Notes: generated by a model not told the origin, from the sequence alone. A stretch of DNA of 64,000 nucleotides from Cladopsammia gracilis (GCA_022457155.1 JAJGOT010000017.1:2578501-2642500); one strand, 5' to 3'. Positions 1 to 12,284 are shown, counted from the stretch's first letter. Numbers and translations are program-made.

Positions 1-80
1 GTTTCGCTTTATTTTTTTGACACGTCACACACATGCTATACTGAGGCACGCATATTTTTCTCTAGAAAATAATACAAGGC

Positions 81-3000
81 ATGAAATTGCGCTGCACAAT
101 GGACTTGAAAATATTTTCTTTGAACGTTAGGGGACTTAGGGATGGCTCTAAAAGAAGAGAGCTATTTAATTGGCTCCGGAAAAAGGAAGCATCAATTTGT
201 ATGCTACAAGAAGTTCACTGCATCGATAAAACAAATCACTTGTGGAAAGCAGAATGGGGTTACGAAACCGTTTTCACCTCTTATGAAAGCAACAAAGCAG
301 GTGTCTGTTTTCTTTTCAATAATAACTTTAATTTACAATTCAAAAGAGTTTATATAGACCCCTTGGGGAGGTTCATTATCTGCGACATCAAAGCCAACGA
401 AAAACTGTTGACTCTCGCTAACATATACGCTCCAAACGAAGACAACCCTGCCTTTTTTTCAAAACTTTTCTGATCATCTTTTAGACTTTAAATGCGAAGA
501 CATAATTATAGGTGGAGACTTCAATCTTGTACTGGACATTAACAAAGACAAAAAGGGTGGTGTTGCAAAAACCCATCAAAATAGTCTAAAGATTATTAAC
601 GAAATTAAAGAAAATTTCGACCTGGTTGACGTTTGGAGAATATTTAATCCAGATGAAAAAAGATATACGTGGAGACAACGGCAACCAATGGTTCAATGTA
701 GACTTGATTTCTTTTTAGTAAGTCAAAGCTTATTAGGTAACGTCACTCTTGCCGATATTATTCCAGGTTATAAAACCGATCATTCCATGATCACTATAAA
801 TCTGTCCCTTCATACAAACCAAAGAGGTCCGGGGTTTTGGAAATTGAACACCTCGTATCTTACCGAAACGGAGTATGTCAACCTTATTAAATCAACAATC
901 ACGAACGTTCAAAATGAATATAAAGAAGACGACTCGGTTAACCCTGCATTACTTTGGGACATGATTAAACTGAAAATAAGAGAAACATCGCTATTTTACG
1001 CCAGAAACAAGTCTAAACAAACTAGAGAACGCGAGGCTGAATTAGAAAAGATGATATCGAAACTAGAAAAAGATATAGATCAAGAGTCTAACGAATCACG
1101 AAATCACGATCTTTTAGAACAACTTAGTGATCTAAGAAGTGAACGAGAGAAGATTATTGAACATCGAACAAAAGGCGCTATCCTAAGATCGAAAATTAGA
1201 TGGTATAATGAGGGAGAAAAAAATACCAAATATTTTCTAAATCTTGAAAATAGACACTGCAAACAAGGAACCATAAGCCAGATAAAACAAGATGCTAACA
1301 ACTATGTTACCTCAGATCAGGAAATACTAGCCGAGTGCCAGTCTTTCTATAAGAATTTATATACTACAAACGTAAGCTCACACTCGTTAATCGATTCATC
1401 TGACTTCTTCAGCCATGAAAATGACACGATCCTAAACGAGGAAGAACAAAATAACTGCGAAGGCCCTTTAACAGAAACGGAATGCCTTGCAGCTCTAAGA
1501 ACTATGGAAAATGGGAAAACACCCGGCTCTGACGGGTTACCAGCTGAATTTTATCAGGTTTTCTGGAAAGATATATCCAAAATACTTATAAGAGCACTCA
1601 ACGTTCCATACGATACGGGTCAACTGTCCATTACTCAGAGAAGGGGTATTATCAAACTCATTCCCAAGAAAGACGCAGATCCGCACTTCATCAAAAACTG
1701 GAGGCCATTAACCCTTCTCAACTGTGATTATAAACTAGCTGCAAAGTCTATTGCAAATCGCCTGAAAAATGTTCTTCCCGATTTAATCAGCTATGACCAG
1801 ACTGGATTTATTAAAGGCAGATTTATAGGTGAAAACATTAGGCTTATAGACAGCGTTATTCGTTTCGCCAAAGAAAAAAATATTCCCGGACTGCTCTTAT
1901 TTCTTGATTTTGAAAAAGCGTTTGATACGATAGAATGGCCTTTCGTTACAAAAACGCTTCAATATTTTGGTTTTGGTCCTACTTTGATAAACTGGGTAAA
2001 GTGTTTTTACAGTAACATAGAAAGCTGCGTCTTGAATAATGGATGGACGAGTAGTTTTTTTAAAGTCGAAAGAGGAGTTAGGCAAGGTTGCCCTTTATCT
2101 CCTTATCTCTTTATTTTATCGGTGGAAATTCTAGCCAAAGTAATTAGACAAAATCAAAACATTAAGGGAATCCGTGTGAATCAGGAAGAAATTAAACTAA
2201 GTCAATACGCAGACGACACGACTTTAATACTCGACGGCTCACAACAGACACTATCGACCGCCCTTAGTATACTCGATGACTTCGGCAAGACCTCTGGTCT
2301 CAAGCTTAACAGCAAGAAAACAGAAGCCCTCTGGATCGGTTTGAAAAGCGGTAGTAATGAAATTCTTGCTCCTGAAAGAAATTTTAGATGGAAAAAAGAT
2401 CAAGTGAAATCTCTTGGCATACAGTTTTCCATAGACCCTGACACTACTGCCTTCTTAAATTATAAGGAAAAATTGGAAAAAATAAGAATCATACTTAACA
2501 ACTGGAAATACCGCAGACTAACCTTAACTGGGAAAATCGTAGTACTAAAAAGCTTAATAGCTTCTCAAATTGTCTACATTTCTGCGTCTCTCTGCACAAA
2601 CGAGTCCATAATCAAAGAGATAAATAAGCTATTTTACCTGTTTCTATGGAATGGAAAAACTGATAAAATAAAACGTGACATAATGGTAAATAACTACCCA
2701 GACGGTGGTCTCAAAATGATTGATATACATTCTTTTAACAAGGCCTTGAAGGTATCATGGATTAAAAAATATTTGGATACTGACAATCATGGCAAATGGA
2801 AATTGTTTTTTGACATTCACCTTAAGAAGTTTGGCTATGGCCTCCTTTTTACAGGCAACCTTAATGAAAAAGATACAAATAAGATTTTTAATACAACAGA
2901 CAATTTCTTAAAAGAACTTCTTTTAATTTGGTCAGAAACAAATTTTGAAGAGCAATTAACATCTGAAAAGCAGTTTCTTGAAAATAGTCTATGGTTCAAC

Positions 3001-3876
3001 TCTTTGGTGCGAATTAACAACGCCCCAATTTTCTACAAGGAATGGGAATGTAGAGGTATTAGGAAAATAAAACACTTAAAAGATAGTAATAATAATTTTT
3101 TCACCTTTCAAGAGCTGCAGAAAAAGTACGGCTTTAAAATCAAGCCCTTAACATATTTAGGACTTATTTCTGCCTTAAAAACTCTCCGGAGAGCAAGTAA
3201 CCTACGCGACCTCACAGATAATGACAATGAATATGAAAGCTTCTTGACCAAATTAATCAAATCTCAAAAATCAAATAGACTTGTGTATGATAAACTTGTT
3301 GCGAAGAAGGCCTCTGCTCCTACCCTCAGCCAACAGAAATGGCTTAAAGACTGTAGTTTGAAGCAAAACGATGTAAACTGGAGCGCTGCTTACCTACTAG
3401 CCCCCCAAATCACAGGAAGCACAAAACTTCGTGAATTCCAGTTTAGACTTCTGCACAGGAGACTACCGACAAATGATTTTTTAACCAAAATGCGAATAAA
3501 AGAGAACCCGCAGTGCTCTTTTTGTCAAAAAGAATGTGAAAAACTAACTCATCTTTTCTGGAGTTGCCATACAACAACACTTTTCTGGGAAAGCGTAATA
3601 GCGCGGCTAAGGGCCTTTCAAATCATTCAAGATCATTTCTCTTTGGATATATCTTTGGCACTTGGCTTAAAACCTGATTCATCAAAATTTCATCACCAAA
3701 TCAATTTTTGTTTTCTTGTTGCCAGACACTTCATCTGGCTCTGTAAAATGAAAGATTCTACTCCATCACTCCACGGTTTTCTTAAATACCTTAAATCGAT
3801 CCACAGTATACATGTTCACGGAATTGCAAACCAACCCTTACCTAAGGAATGGGTATTCCTAAACGGCATCTCTTAA
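81..3876 (+). pseudogene. LINE ORF2: endonuclease-reverse transcriptase with one frameshift
   Basis: Encodes the enzyme for target-primed reverse transcription. Positions 81-470 carry the N-terminal half of an APE-type endonuclease (SLNVRGL, MLQEVH, NIYAPN motifs). A single frameshift near a run of seven T at about 453-459 moves the frame; the endonuclease continues with IIGGDFNLVLD and TDHSMI and then runs unbroken to the stop at 3,876. RT palm motifs are FLDFEKAFD near 1,900, RQGCPLSPYLF near 2,090 and the YADD catalytic box at 2,206-2,217. A C-x2-C-x7-H-x4-C-like knuckle (CSFCQKECEKLTHLFWSC) lies near 3,520-3,570. The ATG at 688 is internal and not the true start. All other catalytic motifs look intact, so a sequencing slip in the homopolymer is possible. 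Confidence 0.88.
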
Positions 3877-4191
3877 GAATATTTGACTCTTTTGGAGCCA
3901 TCTCCCTCATGCCCCTAACACTACTTACTCATGCACAAAAGACCTTTTTAGCTACTTCCATTGTTTAACTGCTATAAAGTCTTTTTCTTCGCCTCACCCC
4001 TTATTTTTTTTTTATTTATTTATTTATCTATTTTATTTTATTTTATTTTATTTTTATTATTGTTTTTTTTTTTGCAGTTTCTCAATTTCTTTTCTTTATT
4101 GTTACTCAACATATGTGTAGTAAGATATTTTGTTTAAATAACGCCGCTCTTTGTAAGTATCTGTTAATATGTAAGAGGAACACTCAATAAA

Positions 4192-4194
<3 letters not shown>

Positions 4195-4231
<37 letters not shown>
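4195..4231 (+). repeat. LINE poly-A tail
   Basis: 37 consecutive A after an AATAAA signal four bases upstream mark the 3' terminus of the LINE. The next bases belong to an unrelated degraded ORF, so the LINE sits beside or inside that older sequence. Confidence 0.93.
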
Positions 4232-4233
<2 letters not shown>

Positions 4234-4239
4234 AGCTTA

Positions 4240-5580
4240 TTTAGTAGGAAAGTTGGTGATGAAAGAAGAATTGACGCGGATAAAGCATATGTTCGACCTG
4301 GAACTAGCGACGGCTTCCAAAAAAAAAAAAAACAGGAACAAACGAACTTTAACTCCATCAGCGAATGAAAGACCTCGTCAGTTACCCAAATACGACTGGC
4401 CTGAAAAAAAGGTTTATGATACACCTTTCACTCACTGGATTTTCTAAACGACATCTGTTGATGTTGATAGAGAAGGGTTGCTTTGTAAACTCTGAAGACA
4501 CACATATTTTGTATTTACTATACGATATGTATGTAGAATCAAGTGGAACGACATGGGCAAACGACACAGAGCGTTTAAGATGTATGATGCCGGACAAATT
4601 CAAGGCTCCTCCGAACAACCACCAGCCTGTGTATAAAAAAAGACGTCGGTGAAACATATACGTGCGCAGATAAACCATGATGTGAGATTGTTTACTACGA
4701 TGACTATGAATGAAGACCCAGAAAGAGCAAACGGAACGGTTAAAACATTTGAAGAAAAGAGTAAATTCTGTTCGTAACTCTGAGAACCTACAGTTGCTAT
4801 CTGAAGCTGAGAAGAAGTTGCATGTTTCAAATATTCTTCCTCGCATTCAAGATACACCAGAACGCATAGAACAAGTTCTGTTGCTGTTAATTTGGTGAGA
4901 ATGCAAACCGGAGTCGGGGTAAGCAACTTTGAAGTTAGATTTAGAGATACGGAAATGTCATTGTTGTACGAACGAGACTATGCATGTCGTGTTTACTCAA
5001 CAAGACGAAGTTCAGGAGACAATGAAGCAGAGAGAACGAATAGTGCTGTTGGTGACAGCATCGTTGATGGCGCTACCTTGCAGTGGAATAAATATCCCAA
5101 GTTTTATAATCTAAGTTTTATAAGTTTTACAATTGTTGGTCAAGTAGCCAAACTGACTCTGCAGGAGTATGATTCTAAGAAAATGAAAAGAATGGAGATT
5201 AATGCATGGTGGGTGGAAAAGGAACTTGCATGTTGCATTGACGGTGCACCTGATTCAGTGAGTGCATGTATTCCTTTGTTGTTCTTTAACAGAGAATACC
5301 CTAAACAGTTTCAGAAAACAACTGGGAGTACCCAGAAAGAACACCAGGCTATTTCTACATTATGAAAATATTGAAATTAATGAAAGAGCATTACAGTGTA
5401 GGTAAACTGTTGATGGAATTCTTACAAGACGGATGCAAGGAGAACGGTGATCAATGCAGCTGGTGTAAGGATACTGGATGGAAAGTTCCAACAATGGGGA
5501 GGGTTCCTGAACCAATGCCTGACAGGGAGATACATTTGACACCTCCAGAAAGAGAGCCACAGGGGAGCCACGATATGTTT
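4240..5580 (+). pseudogene. Unrecognised multicopy-type ORF, N-terminal and central part, frameshifted
   Basis: A chain of open segments in different frames follows one another without gaps: 4,253-4,447, 4,365-4,652, 4,710-4,898, 4,892-5,365 and 5,362-5,580. Their switching points look like small indels in one ancestral reading frame. Visible segments include a lysine-rich stretch followed by LPKYDWPEKKV, a LLYDMYVESSGTTW block, a helix-rich block near 4,800, GDNEAERTNSAVGDSIVDG near 5,020-5,070, and a cysteine-bearing block CKENGDQCSWC near 5,440. After MPD (about 5,520) the similarity to coding sequence fades. I do not recognise the family. The continuation with a SAP-like motif lies at 9,547-10,102, on the far side of a dispersed repeat. 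It is probably a dead copy of a multicopy gene or transposon-borne ORF. Confidence 0.55.
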
Positions 5581-5639
5581 TATTCATTTATTTATTTACC
5601 ACCACACTTCATACGTGGCATTGCATAATAGTGAGTGGT

Positions 5640-8600
5640 GAGAAGATCTCAAGAAGCCAAAGGCTTGTAGAAAAGAGGTCCCGTCATGATTTTGTGCAAA
5701 CGTAAATCAAAGGGTTCTCAAAGCCATCTCGTTAATACGTTGGAACGTGAGGTTAAAAAAGGAAGAATCTTAAATAAATATAAAATAAATATGGTAAAGA
5801 TGGCGTTGTAGAATCAGACATTATGTAGAAAATGCGAGGCGCAGTAGTCAACTGGATACGGTTCTTGGCAGGATAAAGAAGATTAAACTTTAAATTGAGA
5901 GAAAGTTTGAAAATTCTTTAAATTGAGAGAAAGTTTGAGAGAAAGTTTGAAAATTCGAGTTGGTGCAAGTCAATAAAAGTTATGAGTAACAAAGAATCAC
6001 GAGTGTGAATGTAAATAATTTTGATGTTAGTGAAGTGAAAGTGAAAGACTTTTCCCGCCTTGCAAGCTAATTGACGATGAAAATGTGTTGTTGGTTCAAT
6101 TTACACAGTGCATTTTCAGTTATTCATTGTCTATTTTCTGTTGGGATATTTGACAATAGAAAAGACTTTCTAAATCAAATACAATAGATTGCCGCAATTT
6201 CAAAACAATTAAAAGCCCACAAGCCTATCAAGTGATCGATAATACGTCACGTGCAATGACTTTATATCTGATCAGATGACATATTAATATTAATTATCAA
6301 AATATCAATTGACACAACAAATGGTGACTGAATCTTTAATATTCTTTCAAGTAAGTCCCGGTTCAAACATTGAACTTCACATGTGCCGAATCTAATGGAA
6401 GAAGACCGTAACAACATGTCATTTCTCTAGAGCTGCCTGTCCCCATGCCAGGACAATTTGAGCTATGTTTAGCAGACATCGCGCCATCAGCCATTTCTTT
6501 TTCAACTCTCCAGCAGTATTCGAAAATAGAACGAAAGTCAAAATTTATGGTATTTTGCTGTTCCTACTCTTGCATAATGAAACGGAAAGTTTTGTAGTTA
6601 GCTAAAGTATCAAGTCTACTGTTTTATATATTTTGACGTGAAAAATGGCGGGAAAATGGTGATCACGTGGTCATTTTTCGGTCACGTCTGCTATGGACGC
6701 ACATATAGAAAATATTGGGTCTGAAGCGGGTAAACAGGACACCACTCCTGGCGGTCACTTTTTTAGTTTCCCTTAGATCGAAATGAGGTTCATGACAGGC
6801 CTGCACCGACTCCGCTATGTGGTTTTGCGGTTGCGATGCATTTATATTAGTTTTCAAAGTTTGGCTGTTATGAGTATGTCGTTAAGTGATTTACGTCTTG
6901 TATGATATGTTTGGCGGCGTTTTGTGAATAGTTTTCAGGAATGGTTGGTTTTGAACGAAACTCCATTTTTCATCAGTATTTGTTTAAGGTTTTTCAGTCG
7001 TGGGTGAAATGTTGTGACAAAAGGCATTATTATCTCGTGAGTTTTTTTCGTTTTGTTTTTTAATGCCAATTGCGTTCTGGCAAAAGTGAAATTCAGAATA
7101 CCAGTGCATTTAGGAATTTGCTAATGGGGTTAACAGTTAACTGACAATTGCCCAAAAATATAGTAGTTAACTGATAAATGAAAAGGAACCGTATTTTCTC
7201 TATTAAATGCCCCTGGCGTTTATTTCAAACTTGGCCTTGTGGACCCGGCGTTTCTTTGTATCAGCAGTTTTTTTCTCGCTCGCCATTTTTTAAGAAAGGG
7301 TTATTATTCGTTTTTCTTGGCAGCCTTGTGCCTTGCCCTTAAATCTTAAGTTTATTATACCACAAACAAACGTTTGAGGAACTTACTTACAACTTCCTCT
7401 ATTATACCCGGCGTTTATTCGGGGCCCGGCGTTTAATCGAGAAAATACGGTAACAGTTAAGTGACATTCTATTAATTATACTAAATTAACGATTGTTGTT
7501 GTTAATAAAAGCAACATAGTTTTTTCCTAACAGCAAAGCTATTTTGTGACTTTTACCTGCCTCGCTGCGTGACCAGGTGACATATTAAGAAAGAGTTACG
7601 CGATTAACATCGGAACGGATAGATTGCCTTCCAAAATGGTGGCGCTGTTCAGATGTGTGTTACTTTTCCTTTATACCCTCTTAAAGTTTGATGTTCCCAA
7701 TGTTTACGTATTTTTCTACGAAAGAGACGATAACTTTGTAATAGGAACGAAATTAAAAAAGCCCGTCAAGGTTGTTGAAAGGAGGTGTCGCAGAAGATTC
7801 CTGTCAGTTTTTAGAATTTCAGTCAGTTCAGTTGCAACCTGTTGGTAAACGAACTTGAAATGTTCACCCGTATACAGACTTCTATTTTATGAGAGGGGTG
7901 AATCCAGCGATCTGTTTTTGGTCGTATCGTAAGTATCTCAGTAAAGGCTGTAATTTGAGCTTGTATTCGTTACGCTTTATAGCTGCGTGGAGCTCGCTAA
8001 AACCTTCGTTGGCATTTTTGACAGTCTAGCGACTGCTACGTTTATGCCAGCCCACTGTTTGATTGAGGCAAATATATGTATATTTCTATGAATACATGTA
8101 GGTGAATGTAGTGTAGTATTAGTTTTTAGACGGAAGTAATGCGACTTGTTGCTTGTGTTTATTATAGCCGGCGTAAGGGCAAGAGCCCTTTTAGGAGCCA
8201 GCAAATCAATAAAAGTCGTGAGTAACAAAAGAGTCTCCAGTGTGACTATAAATACTTTTCATGTTAGTTTAGCGTATTTGTTCAAAATAGTCTTTATTTG
8301 ACTGAGGGGAAACTTCAACTTGATTGTATTACGCCACAGCCAACCCGTGAATAAGAAATGCTAACACGTAACGCAATATTGCGGTAAGCTTATGTTTTCA
8401 ATTAGCTCCCAAATAGAACAAAAGCCAAATCCATACTCTTGCATAATCAAACCGAAAGATTGATACTTCATTAGCTTAGTCGGCAAAATCTCACCTCTCT
8501 TGCATACTATTGCATAATCATGACACCTCAACATTTTTACCCATTCAAAACTAAAATTACTAATTACTGTTTTTCTCAAAAATCTCGACAAATTATCAAC

Positions 8601-9397
8601 ACACACAAAAAAACAATCTTTAAGAACAACATTTTACTGCTAAACGAATCCAATACGTATATTTAACTAAACACAAAAATTCACTCTGCATTCTCCGCGA
8701 GAATTAAACATGACATCACCTATTTATACTTTACAATCTGTCAAATCTCTCAAAAGTGTTGAATAAATTGGATATCATATTTCGTTATTTTCCTTAATTG
8801 ATTATTCCTCAATTTATTATATTATCGCTCATATGAAAACATTAACTTTCCCGTGCCATTTAACTTCCTCAAAACGTCTCCATTCATTATAAAAATACAC
8901 CGTGAATTTCTAAAACTGCGTTTCCCAAGAACATACATTTGACCTTTTTTTACCCTTCTAAACGAGGTCTAATGGCTTTAGGAGAAATGATTGACAAGAA
9001 AAACACAAATTTCTTAAACCTTTGAAGATCAATTAAGCCGTCTCGGACACATCCACTTAAAAACATGACATGACATGACATCCCCATACCCTAGGGAAAT
9101 TAACAATAGGTCCGGGGGAGCTCCCCAAAAGTTTTAGTGGCCGTATGTGACGACCTTCTTGAAATCATAACCGGTTTAACCAACTATATCCTCAATGCCT
9201 TAATATAGCTTGTATAAAGAACTACCCCCCCCCCCCGACAAAAGTCCACAAAGTTAAACAAAGAAACCTTTGTTAACAACTTTTGTCCCTTTTTCTTGTA
9301 CATGATACCTATATCTCGTTTAATGCGCATGCGCATTAACGAGATAAAAAAAAAGGTTCATGGTGAATAAAATCTCAGTTAACGATAAAAAAGAAAT
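5640..9397 (+). repeat. Dispersed repeat element, copy 1 (related to the 57.5-62.2 kb element)
   Basis: No gene is visible. Several blocks match the element at 57,465-62,179 in the same order and orientation: 5,706-5,760 with about 57,585-57,640; 7,800-7,990 with about 59,950-60,165; 8,186-8,310 with 57,787-57,930; 8,826-9,000 with 60,245-60,415 and with 61,615-61,790; and 9,060-9,345 with 61,860-62,155. Both copies end with the palindrome-like block TTAATGCGCATGCGCATTAA followed by CGAGATAAAA. The outer TIR seen in copy 2 is missing here, so the termini are uncertain. The repeat separates the two halves of the frameshifted ORF. Confidence 0.7.
7188..7451. mobile_element. MITE-like element with ACCGTATTTTCTC termini
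   Basis: The 264-bp block starts ACCGTATTTTCTC and ends with its exact complement GAGAAAATACGGT. The repeated GGCGTTTA/CCCGGCGTTTAAT units inside each end extend the inverted similarity to about 35 bases. It has no coding capacity. It lies inside the dispersed repeat copy 1. A related terminus (ACCGTATTTCCTCG) occurs at about 50,330 next to the pogo-like transposase remnant, which could be its autonomous partner. No clear target duplication was seen. Confidence 0.6.
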
Positions 9398-9410
9398 AGA
9401 AGAGTTTTCG

Positions 9411-9533
9411 TAGAAGATTGACTTTTGTGATTATATTAATCAGAAAAACTAACGCGGAGAGATTTCGACGTTTCGATGACATCCTGTCATCATTATCAAG
9501 AAAATGAAGAAAATTTACATAAGTAAGTATATA
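9411..9533. mobile_element. 123-bp insertion flanked by a 13-bp target duplication
   Basis: AGAAGAGTTTTCG occurs at 9,398-9,410 and again at 9,534-9,546, exactly bracketing 123 bp. The insert contains TTTCGACGTTTCGATGACAT followed by CCTGTCATCATTATC. A duplication of 13 bases suggests a SINE-like or other target-primed insertion; there is no coding capacity and no obvious tRNA promoter boxes. Confidence 0.55.
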
Positions 9534-9546
9534 AGAAGAGTTTTCG

Positions 9547-10102
9547 ATACAGTATACTGTTAAAGAGGAACATGCAGCCTATGTTCAACACATGGTAGAG
9601 CAGAAAGCAGGTGCACTGATTCGAGCAAGAGAGAAACAACAAAAAAGAAATGCAAATAAGCAAAATCTTTCGTCGATTATGACTGGAAGGAACTACAAAA
9701 GAGTGGTAAACTGCACTCCCTGACAAAACCGCAACTGGAGCACTATGTAAAGCACTGCAAACTTTCCTGCAATGAAAGGAAAGATAAGTGGGTGCAGAGG
9801 ATCTCAAGTCATTTGCTGTTAAGCGGAGTTGTTGACCAAGCGGGCGTGGTCACATCTTATGCAATATGAGACTCCAGTACAAACTATGGCAAGAATGTGA
9901 CTGGTAATTATCATGTTGATAACTCAAGTGAAGACAGTGACAGAGACAAAGGAGATGTTAGCAGTTCTGAAGATGAGGTCCTAGCTGCTGGAACTGCGAG
10001 TGAAGAAGATGAAGAGGAGGAGGACTTTATAATGATCCCAGAAACAGTCACAACGAGGTCTGCTGGAGTTGCTGGTAGGGTGTCAACTGTTATTTCTGGT
10101 TA
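9547..10102 (+). pseudogene. Unrecognised multicopy-type ORF, C-terminal part with SAP-like motif
   Basis: Probably the 3' continuation of the frameshifted ORF at 4,240-5,580. A basic, lysine/glutamine-rich helix (9,600-9,670) leads to a segment reading YDWKELQKSGKLHSLTKPQL and, after it, NERKDKWVQRISSHL (about 9,675-9,810), which has the spacing of a SAP helix-extended loop-helix DNA-binding motif. After a stop at about 9,868, an open frame at 9,897-10,102 is strongly acidic (many E, D and S) and ends near a TTRSAGVAGR segment. At least two frame changes are needed. The SAP assignment is by eye; nuclear DNA binding would be inferred from it. Confidence 0.45.
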
Positions 10103-10105
10103 AGA

Positions 10106-10808
10106 TGGTCGGAAAGGTAAAGGTGGGGGAGGTGGAGACGGAGGCGGAGGGACTTTAAATATAATTATCTGAAGAAAATTTTGGGGGAGGGGGCTCTTAA
10201 AAAAAAAATACAGTACATGTGGGGGGGGGGGGATGTTTTTTAATATTGTTTAATTTTCCTTCAGCCCACCCCTATGTATAATTAATGAACGGTCCCTTAT
10301 CTTAGGCAAAGTAACTTATAGTAAGTTTTTTAAAAGGAAAAGCTTGTAAATCAAAAAACAAGCGCGTCAGTGCATTACAATAACAAAGCGGGGGCAAAGT
10401 TGGAAATAACATTTGTTCATCGAACATGGTCCAACCAAAACGTAAAACATTAACTTTTCAATCCTCTTTTTTTTCAAGATCTTCAAGAACTTGGGATGTC
10501 CTACCAGAACACTTGTTTGATTTTCTATTCTGTCGACACGACTCGATGTGCGGTCGGGAAACGAGCGTTTGTCTTGTCGTGTTTCGTCAAGCTTGCACAA
10601 TAAGGAGGAATAAGCTTGCACAATAAGGAGCGACTGCGAAGACTCGAGGTACGAGATTGAGCTGTAGCATGATGCGCGGTGTGCGAGGCACCATAAACAA
10701 GCAAACGGCGCCAAAAATATAACAAGCTGTGAAATAAGTTCCATTTCCGAAAATGTTACCTAACATTCGCCCTTTCATGGGTAAATAAGCCGACAAATAA
10801 GAAGTTAC
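10106..10808. other. Intergenic, no gene recognised
   Basis: Contains G-rich and poly-G runs (10,110-10,235) and a short tandem duplication of AAGCTTGCACAATAAGGAG at about 10,590-10,632. Open frames on both strands here have no recognisable domain and are unlikely to be genes. Confidence 0.5.
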
Positions 10809-11034
10809 CTGTACAAGCTGATGAAAGTTGAAATGTTTGGTTTTCAATTTTCTTTTTTATGAGGTCCATTTCAGAAGATGCTATGATGGTTTTGTCTGGT
10901 TTAGCAGTGTAATTCTTTAAGGCACTTAAACTGGTGATACCAAGACTGTAGCACAAAGTATTGAAGCGTTGTTCCGTACCAACTTCAGCCATCGCCAAGT
11001 ACAATTTGTCAAGCTCAGTTAATTCCTCTACCTC
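10809..11034 (-). CDS. Exon 3 of an unrecognised minus-strand host gene
   Basis: Read on the minus strand, a pyrimidine-rich tract and AG precede 11,034. The frame then runs open for 226 nt to a GTAACT donor after 10,809. It encodes a helical segment beginning EVEELTELDKLYLAMAEVG and ending FQLSSACTG. The frame joins in phase 0 to the two exons upstream. No domain is recognised. Downstream exons are not visible in the window, where repeats begin, so the gene may be truncated here or continue beyond the repeats. Confidence 0.5.
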
Positions 11035-12194
11035 CTGAAAAAATATAGATACTATTAAACTAGGTTGTTCGGTGCCTATTGGGGTAATAAACTAGTTCAA
11101 TAAATTTTTAACTGTTATTATGGCATTTGAAAAAAAAATTGACGTATTATAAAGAGGGGGGAGGGGGGGGGGGAGGTATTAAAGCATCCATTCTCGTCTA
11201 TGACTATTTCCTGTAAGTGACTAGTTTTAGTTTAGGTGTTTTTTTTTATAGATATCATACAGCTATTTTAATTACACGAACACGACACGAGGTAGTATGT
11301 GTAGTTGTATATCAGTCATTCTAGTTTCTGGTTGTAAGTGCAGGCGCGACGGGAAAATAGGCGATAGTACTATAGACTTTTGCCTCCGTGTTCCAAAGGA
11401 GGCAAACAAAACCAGACACATTTTATTGCCTTCGAAGAGTCCCTTTATTTGACAGAGAGAGAAGATATTAAAGCATTAGGGAGCTTAAGCAGCCACGACG
11501 GCGAAGGCAGCGAGAACGACACAAAACAATAGGTTTAATGAGCGAAAACAATGTTTCTGCACGTTCGCTTTATATTTTTGTACATTTCTTTGCCATTCCC
11601 TATAAATAACGTCAAAATGCTTAAATTATAGATTTTGTGAAAAGCATGAACACAGAACGGTTAATTATTATTTTTTTCTGTCTCTATTTGAACTTGAAAG
11701 CTGTCCAACAGATTAAGCTCCTGGGCCATCCAGTCGTGTTAGACAAACTAAACAAATTGGAACTGCAAAATAGTTTGAAATGGCGCAAATCTTTTGTTTT
11801 AAGTGTCGTTTTCCTTGGTGTTTCAGTCATCGTTGCCCAAGCTACCTATTGTTGATTTTGGTGAATTTACCTTGCGGTCTTGACCTGTAGGATTTGGCTT
11901 TTTTTTTAAGCTTTCATCCGACAACGTTAATTGAAATAGCTGTATATAGGTAAGTAAAAACATTTTCAACCCAACGTTGTTTAGTAATAAATATAATAAT
12001 ATAATATAATACAACATGTAGCAGCAAATTTACAGATAAATAAGGGTTTTGCAAGCTTATCTTATCTTGTGACTTACAGTACATGTAACACAAGGTTAAT
12101 CTTGCATTATCATTACGTTGAATACAAACAGTACATTTACAATTAACATGTATGTACATGTAATATCCTCTAAAAATAAAAACACTGTATTTAC
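11035..12194. other. Intron of the unrecognised minus-strand gene; repeats only
   Basis: Holds a poly-G run near 11,158-11,175 and AT-rich sequence. The 72-codon plus-strand frame at 11,637-11,855 has no recognisable features. I see nothing else. Confidence 0.5.
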
Positions 12195-12284
12195 CTTGGC
12201 ACCTGCCTGAAGGTCACTATCCTCATGTTCAAATTCTGCTGTATCACTTGGTCCAGGCTTCGCCATCTTCTTTCTTGGCCATAA
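12195..12284 (-). CDS. Exon 2 of an unrecognised minus-strand host gene
   Basis: A 90-nt exon between an AG at 12,285-12,286 and a GTAAAT donor after 12,195, phase 0 on both sides. Its 30 codons end in TAEFEHEDSDLQAGAK. This resembles the end of exon 1 (TTEFEHEAPQAGSK), so the two exons look like an internal exon duplication. Acidic, no domain recognised. Confidence 0.5.

Larger units (their letters stand above)
1..4231 (+). mobile_element. L1/Tx1-like LINE retrotransposon, 3' part
   Basis: A non-LTR retrotransposon whose 5' end lies outside the window. It has one long APE-endonuclease plus reverse-transcriptase ORF (81-3,876), a T-rich 3' UTR (3,877-4,194), an AATAAA signal at 4,186-4,191 and a 37-base poly-A tail at 4,195-4,231. 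The order endonuclease, RT, C-terminal CCHC-like knuckle is typical of L1 and Tx1 clade ORF2 proteins, and the GKTPGSDGLPAEFY stretch before the fingers fits that group. The preserved poly-A and nearly open ORF suggest a young copy. No ORF1 is visible, so either it lies upstream or the copy is 5' truncated at the window edge. Clade assignment is by eye. Confidence 0.88.

Noticed and set aside
688..690. ATG at 688 as the true start of the LINE protein
   Set aside because: Endonuclease motifs continue in the same frame upstream, so it is internal.
4164..4424. Minus-strand ORF with a poly-F run
   Set aside because: It is the complement of the LINE poly-A tail.
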